From the NCBI GenBank assembly GCA_900315055.1, contig OMXP01000020.1, forward strand, positions 1 through 40,061: DNA of 40,061 nucleotides. The letters run 5' to 3'. The notes beneath the pieces were generated by a model. The model saw only the letters and a list, made by a program, of their open reading frames with translations. It was not told the origin of the DNA and did no database searches. The stretch is from an uncultured Lachnospiraceae bacterium. GTDB taxonomy: Bacteria > Bacillota > Clostridia > Lachnospirales > Lachnospiraceae. Positions 15,094-23,500 of this stretch are shown here, in pieces. Every line of letters starts with the position of its first letter. The stretch's first letter is position 1. Both the position numbers and the translations under genes were made by a program.

Positions 15094-16827
15094 TCACTCT
15101 GTCTTGACGGCGTGCTTGTAGACGCGGTTCAGGGCCACCGGGTGATACTCCACACCGGTTACCTTGGACGAGAGCATCTCGGCGTTTGCCTGCGTGTACA
15201 GCGGGAAGATCACGGCGTCTTCCATCACGAGTTCCTCTGCGTCATAGAGCTTGTCCCATCTGCCCTGGGCATCGGTTGCGAGATCGCCGGTCGTGCACTC
15301 GTCAATGATCGCATCATAGTCGGAGTTGCTCCAGCCGCCGTAGTTGTTGGAGTTGCCGGTCACCCACATGCCAAGGTAGGTCATGGGATCTGCGTAGTCG
15401 GGGCCCCATCTGGTCAGGCCCAGTTCAAAGTTGCCATCCTGCATATCCTGGACGCGCTGCTTCTTGGGCTCGACAGTGAGGTTGATGGTAAGACCCGGAA
15501 GAGTCGTCTGCAGCTGCTCCTGAAGGACGGCTGCAACCTTCTGCGGTGCATCATCGGCGTCGACGACCATGTCAAGTGTCAGGCTGTCCTTGCCGATCTC
15601 CTCGAGGCCCTTCTTCCAGTAGTCAGCTGCTGCGGTAGCATCATACTTGCAGTAGTCGGAGAACTTCTCCTGATCTTCCGAGAAATCCGAGCCGTCCGGG
15701 CCGGTTGCGAACTGCGGCGGAACCGCCGTGTAGGTCGGAAGCGAACCGTCGCGAAGGACATCGTTCGTAATCGCATCGCGGTCGATGGCCATGGTCATCG
15801 CCATGCGGATGTTCTTGTTGGAAAGCGCTGCTGCGACGTCCGGATCCGAAGCGTTCATGTTCGGGGAGATGTACCACAGATAGCCGGCACCGATCGTCAT
15901 GAACTCCGGATCGTCCTTGACCTGATCAACCTGCTCGCCGTTGACGAGGGTGGTGTCGAGATCGCCGGACTGATAGCTCATCAGAGCCTGCTGGGAATCC
16001 TGGATGACCTGATAATTGAGGCCGGCGAGCTGCACGGTATCCGCATCATAGTAATCCGGGTTCTTCGTCAGATGGAAGGACGTTGCAGCGGGCTGATAGT
16101 CGTCCAGAATGAACGCACCGTCGGAGAGCGTCGTCTCCGGGCTCGTGCCGAAGGTATCGGCGCAGCTGTTGTAGAAGTCCTCGTTGACCGGATAGAAGGT
16201 CGGGAAGTACATCAGGCTCAGGAAGTAGCTGACCGGGACGTTGAGTTCCACCTGAAGGGTGTGATCGTCAACTGCCGTGACACCGAGCTCGCTCTTGTCC
16301 TTCTCGCCGGCGATGATCTCGGCGGCGTTCTTGACCTGGCCGATGTCGCTGAGCATGTACGCATACTCGGAAGCGACATCCGGATCAACCGCGCGCTGCC
16401 AGCCGAAGACGAAGTCTGAAGCCGTCACCGGAGTGCCGTTGCTCCAGGTTGCGTCCTCGCGCAGATGGAAGGTGTAGGTCAGGCCGTCATCGGAGACCTC
16501 ATAGCTCTCTGCAATGGCAGGAATCGGGGAGCCGTCGGCATCCATCTGCATGAGGCCGTCGGTGTAATCGGCGATGACCTCAAACGAGGTACCGTCGGTT
16601 GCCTGCTGCGGGTCCAGGGACTCGACAGGGGTCTCAAGCATGATATTCATGTCCTCTCCGCTCACCGCGGCATCCGCTGTCGTGGTGCCGGCATCCGACC
16701 CGGTTTCGGTCGAGGATCCGGAGGCAGTGGACGTTGAGGTGGTGGAGCTGCTGGAGCTTCCGCAGGCGGTCAGTGCTGCCATCGCACCCGCGAGCAGAAG
16801 CGCCATGAAGGCTTTGCTCTTTTTCAT
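15094..16827 (-). CDS. oppA: Oligopeptide-binding lipoprotein OppA
   Basis: A 577-residue solute-binding protein (SBP_bac_5 family), anchored by lipid outside the membrane. The signal peptide MKKSKAFMALLLAGAMAALTAC ends in a lipobox (LTAC, Cys at about residue 22). A low-complexity Ser/Thr/Gly/Asp linker follows to about residue 55, then the binding fold begins NIMLETPVESLDPQQATDG. Family segments include LTYTFHLREDATWSNGTPV and the MAMTMAIDRDAI region. It binds peptides and hands them to OppBC. The start is the ATG at 16827, preceded by AGAGGAGAAAA; the frame is open 12 codons further up but without a better start. It is the first gene of oppABCDF. Confidence 0.95.
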   Translation of the reverse strand: MKKSKAFMALLLAGAMAALTACGSSSSSTTSTSTASGSSTETGSDAGTTTADAAVSGEDMNIMLETPVESLDPQQATDGTSFEVIADYTDGLMQMDADGSPIPAIAESYEVSDDGLTYTFHLREDATWSNGTPVTASDFVFGWQRAVDPDVASEYAYMLSDIGQVKNAAEIIAGEKDKSELGVTAVDDHTLQVELNVPVSYFLSLMYFPTFYPVNEDFYNSCADTFGTSPETTLSDGAFILDDYQPAATSFHLTKNPDYYDADTVQLAGLNYQVIQDSQQALMSYQSGDLDTTLVNGEQVDQVKDDPEFMTIGAGYLWYISPNMNASDPDVAAALSNKNIRMAMTMAIDRDAITNDVLRDGSLPTYTAVPPQFATGPDGSDFSEDQEKFSDYCKYDATAAADYWKKGLEEIGKDSLTLDMVVDADDAPQKVAAVLQEQLQTTLPGLTINLTVEPKKQRVQDMQDGNFELGLTRWGPDYADPMTYLGMWVTGNSNNYGGWSNSDYDAIIDECTTGDLATDAQGRWDKLYDAEELVMEDAVIFPLYTQANAEMLSSKVTGVEYHPVALNRVYKHAVKTE

Positions 16828-16889
16828 TCCATTTTCTCCTCTTGGTGTATTTCTTGTACACAAAAATCACTGTATACAGGTTCAGGAAC

Positions 16890-16934
16890 AAAAAAAAGCG
16901 CAGAAAGGGCACACCTGCCTGTGCCTCTCTGCGC
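16890..16934 (-). terminator. Terminator between the lactate dehydrogenase gene and oppA
   Basis: On the minus strand GCGCAG...CTGCGC (16929-16934 with 16898-16903) encloses a second paired block (AGGCACA with TGTGCCC) and is followed by eight T (16890-16897 as A on the plus strand). It most simply ends the dehydrogenase transcript. A TATAGT at 16958-16963 just upstream could instead make it part of an oppA leader. Confidence 0.85.
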
Positions 16935-17012
16935 AGTTCCTTATTCGCTGTGTCACAACTATACCACAAACCGCAAAAAAGAAAAGTTAAAAATTCGGGC
17001 GAGCCAAATTTT

Positions 17013-17972
17013 TCACCGCGTCCTCGCCTGAAGTCTGGCCTTTGCCTTCTCGAGGACCTCTGCGGAGGCGTTCAGCCTCTTCTGCTCTTCCTCTGTCAGG
17101 TGCAGTTCCACCAGCTCCTTGACACCCTTTCCCGTAAGAACCGCCGGAAGTCCGAGGTAGAGATCCCGGATTCCGTACTCCCCGTGGGGCATCGTGCTCA
17201 CCGGCATGACGGTGTTCTCGTCGTTCAGGATTGCGCGGATAATCCGCGAGGCGACGGAGGCGATGCCGTAGTAGGTCGCACCCTTGTGCCGGACGATGTT
17301 GTAGGCCACCTGGACGAGATCCTGCTCGATGTCGTCAAAGCTCTGTCCGTGGAGGAGGGACGGGTTGTCGTCCACGATCTCCGTGAACTTCTTTGCGCCG
17401 ACGCTCACCTGGCTCCAGGGGATCATCATCGAGTCCCCGTGCTCCCCGAGGCACATCGCATTGACACTCGTGACATCCACATCCATGAGGTCCGCAAGGT
17501 AGACGCGAAGACGTGCCGAGTCAAGGGATGTCCCGGTGCCGATGACTCTCGTGTCGGGAAGACCGGAGAGCTTCTGCACGAGGAGCGTCAGAGAATCCAC
17601 CGGATTCGTGATGACAACGAAGATCCCGTCGAACCCGGATGCCATGACCTGCGGAATGATTTCCGTGAGGATATCCGCCGCATTGTCGAGCATGTCGAGG
17701 CGGGTCATGCCCTCCCTGTAGGCTGCCGCCACCGCAAACACCACGATGTCCGCATCAGAGCAGTCCGCATAGGTTCCCTCCCGGATGCTCATCTTTGTCT
17801 CCGTGTATCCCAGGGAATGGCGAAGATCCATGACCTCCGCCCAGGCCTTGTCCCTGTTCCGGTTGATGAGAACAAGGTCGTCACAGACCTGCGCCGCCGC
17901 AAGATGATAGCAAAGCGTCGTTCCGACATGTCCTGCGCCGATGACCGCCACCTTGTTTCGAACAATCGCCAT
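17013..17972 (-). CDS. ldh: L-lactate dehydrogenase family NAD-dependent oxidoreductase
   Basis: A 319-residue member of the lactate/malate dehydrogenase family. The NAD-binding VAVIGAGHVGTTLCYHL opens the protein. Catalytic marks are the Arg in GMTRLD, NPVD, GTGTSLDSARLR (Asp/Arg pair) and GEHGDS with the proton-donor His. In the mobile loop the residues before TRLD read AAYREGM, where typical lactate dehydrogenases have NQKPGE; the Gln that sets pyruvate specificity is thus Tyr, so the natural substrate may be another 2-oxo acid. The start is the ATG at 17972, eight bases after AGGAGG; the GTG nine bases upstream is too close to it. A promoter stands at 18007-18035 and a terminator at 16890-16934, so it is a single-gene unit. 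Confidence 0.85.
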   Translation of the reverse strand: MAIVRNKVAVIGAGHVGTTLCYHLAAAQVCDDLVLINRNRDKAWAEVMDLRHSLGYTETKMSIREGTYADCSDADIVVFAVAAAYREGMTRLDMLDNAADILTEIIPQVMASGFDGIFVVITNPVDSLTLLVQKLSGLPDTRVIGTGTSLDSARLRVYLADLMDVDVTSVNAMCLGEHGDSMMIPWSQVSVGAKKFTEIVDDNPSLLHGQSFDDIEQDLVQVAYNIVRHKGATYYGIASVASRIIRAILNDENTVMPVSTMPHGEYGIRDLYLGLPAVLTGKGVKELVELHLTEEEQKRLNASAEVLEKAKARLQARTR

Positions 17973-18006
17973 ACCGCTCACCTCCTAAGTACAATGATTG
18001 GTAAAA

Positions 18007-18035
18007 ATGATACACTGTTTTCAGGTGTCATACAA
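18007..18035 (-). promoter_or_regulatory. Promoter of the lactate dehydrogenase family gene
   Basis: On the minus strand -35 TTGTAT (18030-18035), 17-base spacer, -10 TATCAT (18007-18012). The start would be near 18000, 28 bases before the ATG. An extended -10-like TGATACACT on the plus strand (18008-18016) overlaps it and could serve the divergent dioxygenase gene. Confidence 0.7.
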
Positions 18036-18049
18036 ACAGGAGGTATCCC

Positions 18050-18823
18050 ATGGAAAACAGCCGAATGCCCGTGGTCTTTGTGGGCCACGGATCCCCGATG
18101 AACGCGATTACCGACAATCCCGCAAGAACGTGCTGGGAGGAGCTCGGGAAAAAACTTCCCCGCCCGAAGGCGATCGTTGCAATCTCCGCCCACTGGACAA
18201 GCCAGGGAACGCATGTGCTGAAGACGGATAAGAACCGCCAGATCAACGACATGTACGGGTTCCCGAAAGAGCTCTATGCGATCACCTACACCCCGAAGAG
18301 CTCTCCTTCCCTTGCGGACAAGGTGCTCTCCCTTCTTCGGGATCTCGGACAGGAGGATCCCGGCTGGGGGATCGATCACGGCGTGTGGGTGCCCCTTTGC
18401 AGCATGTACCCGGAAGCGGATATCCCGGTCGTCATGGTAAGTACGGACATGTTTGCAGGCCCGGAGGGTCACTTTGAAGTGGGGAAGCGCCTGAAGCCTT
18501 TACGGGACGAGGGGGTTCTGATCTTCTGCTCCGGAAACGTCGTCCACAACCTGGCTCTTTGCGACTACGAGATGGAGGGAGGCTTTGACTGGGCCGATGC
18601 CTTCGACCACGAGATCCGCGATGCGATCACGGACGGCGACTTTGAGACCCCGAAGAACTACCGCGGCATCCCGGGGGCACGGCAGGCCGTGCAGATGCCG
18701 GATCACTACTTCCCGCTCCTTACCGCCCTCGGCGCTGCAGATCAGAGTGATCCCGTAAGCGTCTTCAACGACTACCGGGAGCTCGGGGCGCTGTCGATGA
18801 CATCCTATCTGTTTGGTGCCTGA
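18050..18823 (+). CDS. Extradiol ring-cleavage dioxygenase family protein, YgiD/DODA type
   Basis: A 257-residue protein of the class III extradiol (LigB-like) family, whose members include 4,5-DOPA dioxygenase and Escherichia coli YgiD. Likely zinc ligands are His in FVGHGSP (residue 13), His in ISAHW (about 47) and His in PDHYFPLL (about 225); SGNVVHNL (about 163) carries another conserved His. GFPKELYAITYTP and IDHGVWVPL are family hallmarks. In anaerobic gut Clostridia the natural substrate is unknown and the oxygen-dependent reaction may not operate in vivo. An AGGAGG lies six bases before the ATG. It is divergent from the dehydrogenase gene by 77 bases and is followed by rubrerythrin. 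Confidence 0.88.
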   Translation: MENSRMPVVFVGHGSPMNAITDNPARTCWEELGKKLPRPKAIVAISAHWTSQGTHVLKTDKNRQINDMYGFPKELYAITYTPKSSPSLADKVLSLLRDLGQEDPGWGIDHGVWVPLCSMYPEADIPVVMVSTDMFAGPEGHFEVGKRLKPLRDEGVLIFCSGNVVHNLALCDYEMEGGFDWADAFDHEIRDAITDGDFETPKNYRGIPGARQAVQMPDHYFPLLTALGAADQSDPVSVFNDYRELGALSMTSYLFGA

Positions 18824-18832
18824 GGAGTATGC

Positions 18833-18838
18833 TAAAAT
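18833..18838 (+). promoter_or_regulatory. Extended -10 promoter of rubrerythrin
   Basis: TAAAAT preceded by TGC gives an extended -10 (TGNTAAAAT), 50 bases before the rubrerythrin ATG. The -35 is weak and would overlap the end of the dioxygenase gene. Confidence 0.5.
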
Positions 18839-18887
18839 GAACCTGTTGGGGTAAACCAAAAACAGCCACGAAAGGAGCAAATCAATC

Positions 18888-19430
18888 ATGGCAGAAAACA
18901 AGTATAAGGGGACCAAAACCGAGAAAAACCTGCTCGAGGCATTTGCCGGCGAGTCCCAGGCACGCAACAAGTACACCTATTTCGCATCCGTTGCCAAGAA
19001 GGCCGGCTACGAGCAGATCGCAGCCCTGTTCCTGAAGACCGCGGACAATGAGAAGGAGCACGCAAAGCTCTGGTTCAAGGCACTCGGGATGCTGGGGACG
19101 ACCGAGGAGAACCTGCTCTCCGCAGCAGAGGGTGAGAACTACGAGTGGACCGACATGTACGACCGCATGGCAAAGGATGCCGATGAAGAGGGCTTCCACG
19201 ATCTTGCCGAGCAGTTCCGCGGTGTCGGAGCCATCGAGAAGACCCATGAGGAGCGCTATCGCAGACTGCTCCACAACGTCGAGGAGAAGGAAGTCTTCGA
19301 GAAGAGCGAAGTCAAGATCTGGGAGTGCAGAAACTGCGGCCACATCGTGATCGGTACAAAGGCTCCGGAGGTATGTCCGGTCTGCAACCATCCGCAGGCA
19401 TACTTTGAGCTCAGATCCGAGAACTACTGA
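18888..19430 (+). CDS. rbr: Rubrerythrin
   Basis: A 180-residue non-haem iron protein that reduces hydrogen peroxide in anaerobes. The ferritin-like four-helix domain carries the di-iron ligands in [26 protein letters not shown] and [12 protein letters not shown]. The C-terminal rubredoxin-like domain has CRNCGH (about 145-150) and [11 protein letters not shown] (about 162-172), giving the Fe(Cys)4 site. Length and domain order are canonical. A good AAAGGAG site precedes the start. A 14-bp perfect hairpin follows 52 bases after the stop. Confidence 0.97.
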   Translation: MAENKYKGTKTEKNLLEAFAGESQARNKYTYFASVAKKAGYEQIAALFLKTADNEKEHAKLWFKALGMLGTTEENLLSAAEGENYEWTDMYDRMAKDADEEGFHDLAEQFRGVGAIEKTHEERYRRLLHNVEEKEVFEKSEVKIWECRNCGHIVIGTKAPEVCPVCNHPQAYFELRSENY

Positions 19431-19482
19431 TCCGGGAATACGAAACAAAAGAAGAAGGGTGCGCCACAGGCGTACCGTTAAC

Positions 19483-19514
19483 GAACGGGCGGCAGGATTT
19501 CCTGCCGCCCGTTC
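19483..19514. terminator. Perfect 14-bp stem-loop between convergent genes
   Basis: GAACGGGCGGCAGG (19483-19496) pairs fully with CCTGCCGCCCGTTC (19501-19514) around ATTT. It lies between rubrerythrin (plus) and the reductase gene (minus). Only short T stretches follow on the plus strand (TCTGTT), so it would act on the plus strand mainly, as a terminator or mRNA 3' end protector. Confidence 0.7.
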
Positions 19515-19554
19515 TCTGTTCCAGACAATTCACGTTTGATCCCGCATTACGGAG

Positions 19555-20478
19555 TCAGTCCGTATACTCGAATTTTCCCTCGTTCTTTTCCTCGAGCGCC
19601 TTGATGAGATGGTACACGGTCCTTGTCACCGGGACCTCGATGCCGTGCTCCTCTGCCTTCTTCATCAGCACCCCGCAGAACATGTCCACCTCGGTGGGGC
19701 GCTTTGCGTCGAGATCCTGGAGCGTAGAATAGCGCGCGTTCTTCCGGTAGCCCATGTTGGAGCGCCGGACCGGCGGTATGGGACAGCCGCAGGCCTTAGC
19801 AACCGTCCGAACCTCCTTCTCAAGATCCTCGGAGATCGCCATCACATGCGCACTGTCCTCGTAGGCTCCGATGCCGACCGAGAGGATGGCCTGGGGCAGG
19901 TTGTAGCAGATGTTCCGGCAGAACTTCTGCCACTGCCCGGAGAGGATGTCCGGCACGAACTGTGCCCTGCACTGTCCTCTTGCAAAGAGTCTCTCGAGGG
20001 CCTGACACCGCTTGGTCTTCTCTTTGGTATCCCGCTCTCCGAAAAAGAGCCCCGTCGTCACGGCGGGATTGAAGGTCACCGCATTTTCCCGGTGCTCGGA
20101 GGAGATGATCATGTAGGCATTTACCACGTGCTCTTTACCGATGGCATCCCCCAGGATCTCCTCGGAGTCGACGCCGTTCAACAGGCTTATGACAATCGTC
20201 TGATCCGTGAGGATTTTTTGGACCTCCCCGCAGGCGGAGGGAAGTCCCGCATACTTTGTCGCAACAAGAACAAGATCCGCACCCTTTGCTTCCTCCGGAG
20301 TCTTTACGGGGAATACTGCCTTCTCTCCGTTGATCACAAGGCCGTCCCGTGTAAGCCGCTCCTTCCGCGCTCCGTCTGCCACCACACAGAAGTCATCTCC
20401 CAGGGCGCCCGCAAGCCCCCAGATAAAGTATCCGCCGATTGCTCCCGCGCCGATAAGCGCCACCGTTCTGATCTCCAT
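19555..20478 (-). CDS. Ketopantoate reductase family protein (PanE/ApbA)
   Basis: A 307-residue NADPH-dependent reductase. The N-terminal Rossmann motif is VALIGAGAIGGYF (about 6-18); VLVATKYAGL (about 70-79) and ISLLNGVDSEEIL (about 97-109) are family segments. The C-terminal helical domain has WQKFCRNICYNLPQAI with the likely catalytic Lys (about 183) and RPTEVDMFCG with the conserved Glu. True PanE makes pantoate for coenzyme A; many paralogues act on other substrates, and no other pantothenate gene is nearby, so I leave out a symbol. It begins 37 bases after jetC with no terminator visible between them, so it may be co-transcribed with the Wadjet-like operon. Confidence 0.88.
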   Translation of the reverse strand: MEIRTVALIGAGAIGGYFIWGLAGALGDDFCVVADGARKERLTRDGLVINGEKAVFPVKTPEEAKGADLVLVATKYAGLPSACGEVQKILTDQTIVISLLNGVDSEEILGDAIGKEHVVNAYMIISSEHRENAVTFNPAVTTGLFFGERDTKEKTKRCQALERLFARGQCRAQFVPDILSGQWQKFCRNICYNLPQAILSVGIGAYEDSAHVMAISEDLEKEVRTVAKACGCPIPPVRRSNMGYRKNARYSTLQDLDAKRPTEVDMFCGVLMKKAEEHGIEVPVTRTVYHLIKALEEKNEGKFEYTD

Positions 20479-20515
20479 GTCCGTATCTCTCCTATTTCTG
20501 TCTCAGATCCGTCTT

Positions 20516-23500
20516 TCAGAACAGCAGGTCTTTCTCATTGACCGGTTCTTCCCCGTCCTGCACCTCAACCCGGGCACTGGAGATCGTCTCCACCTGTGCG
20601 CCGCTCTTGTGAGTGCTCTTCAGATACTGCTGACTGCGGTTCGACGCGCTGTGCACAAGGTTCAGCACATAGATGTTGTCGAACCTGTCGTAGATCTCGC
20701 CGCCGCTTAAGGCCGAAAGACAGATGAGCTGGGTGTTGTTCTTTTTTGCCATCTCCATCATCGGGCGCAGAAGGTGCGCAGAACTTGCGACGCCGAAGGG
20801 GTTGTCCATGACAAGGACCTTGCCCTCATTGCGGTCGGCAAAGATATCATTCTCATCGCGCCGCATGTAGTAGAGAAGGCTCGAGAGAATGACAAAGGCC
20901 GAGACGAAGCCCTCTCCGCCGGAGTTGCTCGCAACCTCGCTCCAGGAGATCTGCACCTCCCGGTCGGTCTCCACCTTGTAGATCTGCAGATGGACGTTCG
21001 CGGTCCCGACGACGCCGTCAAAGAGCTGCCGGGTTGTGAGGCTCCTGCCCACAAGATCATGCAGCGCCGTGCTCTCCGGCGCACTCTTCAGGCTCTCAAG
21101 GCCTGTCTTTACCAGATGGTCGAACATCTCCTCAAGACGTGCCCGGTAGATGCTTTCATTATCCTCAAAGGACGGGGTTACGATCTTCAGCATCTTTACG
21201 GCCCGTTCGTGGAGACGGATGGTCGAGTTCGCGTCCATCTTGCCAAGTTCCGCATGGACGCTGCGGACGTAGTCAAAGAGCTGCCCGATCAGCTGCTTCC
21301 GGTCCCTCTCAACAAAGGCAAGATCCACGGAGAGCTTTTCCATCGTCCTGTCGATGGAAAGAAGAATATCCGACAGGTGGCTCTCCACCTGCCCGGCATC
21401 TCCCTTCTGAAGGACGAGCTTCAGCGTCTGGATCGGCCGCTGGAAGAACTCTTCCTGATAGGCCGGCTTCTTCCCGATGGTATCCAGTACCATTCGAAGA
21501 TCCTCTGCCGTATCCTTCTGTTCCTGTTCGAGGCGCCGGTATGTGCTCATAAGATCTGAACCAAAGGCGCGGAGCGCATCGGAGGAGTACGTCGTAAAGT
21601 CCTCCTCGAGCTCCTTCTCGTCCTCCATGCCGCTCTCCCGTTCGTAGCCATCGAACATTACCTGCATGTTTGTGTACAGCTGGGCTTTTCGTTCCAGAGC
21701 GTTTTTCTGCTTTACGTGCTCTTCCTTTTCTGCGGCAAGCTTTTTCCGAAGTCCCGCGAAGTCCTTCTTCGACACCTCTCTTTTGTCCATCGGCTCCTCG
21801 AAACCGGTCTCCTCGCGGATTCTCTGGAGGGCTGTATCGCACCGGCTCTTTGCCACCGCCGCATCGGAGGAGGCTTTCGTCAGAGCGCCCTGCAGGGCTT
21901 CGAGTTCCCTGCCGATCCGGTTCAGAACACGGCTCAGGTGATCGTCTTCCTCCTCGCTGTAGGTGACGCCCTCGTAGTCCCCCTGCTCCATCCCGTAGCG
22001 CTTTTCCTTGTTCTCGAGCTTTCGCGCTGCCTGATCAAGACTCTTCTGTGCCCTGGTTCTGTCCTCCTCGAGCCCGCGGAGCCTTCCGCTCGTCCGCTCC
22101 TCGATCGCCGCAAAGCGCGCCTCCATGGCAGCAGCGTCGGCAAGCGCAGTCTCAGGTATGGAGTCCGGTTTTTCACAGGATGCAAAGGCCGCATACTTCG
22201 CGTGCCGTGCCGTGAGATCCTTCAGGGCGCCTGAAAGCTCCGCGATCGCACGGATCAGCTCCCGGTCCCGAAGACCAAGACTGCTCTCTGTCTGGGCTTC
22301 TTCCTTCTCCTTTTCCGTAAGATCTGCCCTGAGACACTCCTGCCGTTTTCTCTCTGCAGCATCTTCCAGCATTACCTGGTACTGCTCCTGAAGGGTCTTC
22401 AAGTCCCTCTCCTGCCCCGCAAGTGCCTCGAGTTTCCGGCCTGCCTCCTCAATGCTCTTTTGCAGCAGCTGTTTCCGGTCGAGAAGCGCACTCTCCGCAT
22501 CCTCGGCATTCTTTTGCTTTAGAAGGAGTGCTTCCCGTTCTGCCGCAAGATCCTGTACGTCTTTCTGCGCCTTCGTGTACCCGTCAAGGGTGAGCTTCTG
22601 GGAGCGCAGGATTTCGGCACGCCTGAAGTACGCATCGGACTCCTGCCTCGTCTCCTGAAGACGGGAGAACGTATTCTGCCGCCGTCCCTTCAGCTCTTCG
22701 ATCATGCGGACGAGTTCCTTCTCATCGAGCAGGTGCTCGTTGAACAGCATGTAAAACAGCGTGCCATCCGATGCCCGGACAGGGCCGTCCTCCCCTTCCG
22801 CGCTGCCCTCTGCAAGGCTCTCTCTCGTGACAAGCGGAATCGGCGAGGTGGTGTAGATGGAAAGGTGCGCATCGTGAAGTCTTTGCAGTTCCTCCCTCGA
22901 GACGATCAGGGCATAGGGAAGGAACGGGTGTGCCTGAAGCAGTGCCCGGTTCTCCTCTTTGCTCCTGCCGTTTCGTCTCGTCCACTGAAGGCCGCTTACC
23001 TCCGCAATGCCAAGCTTCTCCAGTGCCTCATGCAGGGCTTTCGGCAGCTCCACGCTCTTTCCGTTTGTCAGGGACTGCAGCTCATTGTCCATCGAGGAGA
23101 GCTCCAGCGTCAGGGCTCTGACCTTGTCGTCCAGGGCGGAGCGCTTTGCGGATAAGGCCTCGAGGATTCTGTCGGTACTGTAGAGGTTCTCCTCGCTAAG
23201 GGATGCATACTTCAGGATATCCTTTCGGACCCCGATCTCGTTCTCCAGCTCCCTCAATGTCTGGTCTGCGATCTCCTGCTGCCGCTGGTTCTCATAGACC
23301 GCATCCAGCGCGGCTTTTTTCGCATCCTTTGCGCTCCGGATTTTTCCCTCCATGGTGGAGAGCTCTGCGGAAAGACTGGCCTGTTCCTTTTTGCAGGATT
23401 TGGCCGCACTCTGAACGTCCTCTTCCTCCTTCTGAAGCATTCCGTCCGGATATGTCCCGTCGATGCTTCTTAAGAGGCTTCTGCCAAAGCGCCTGTTGTA

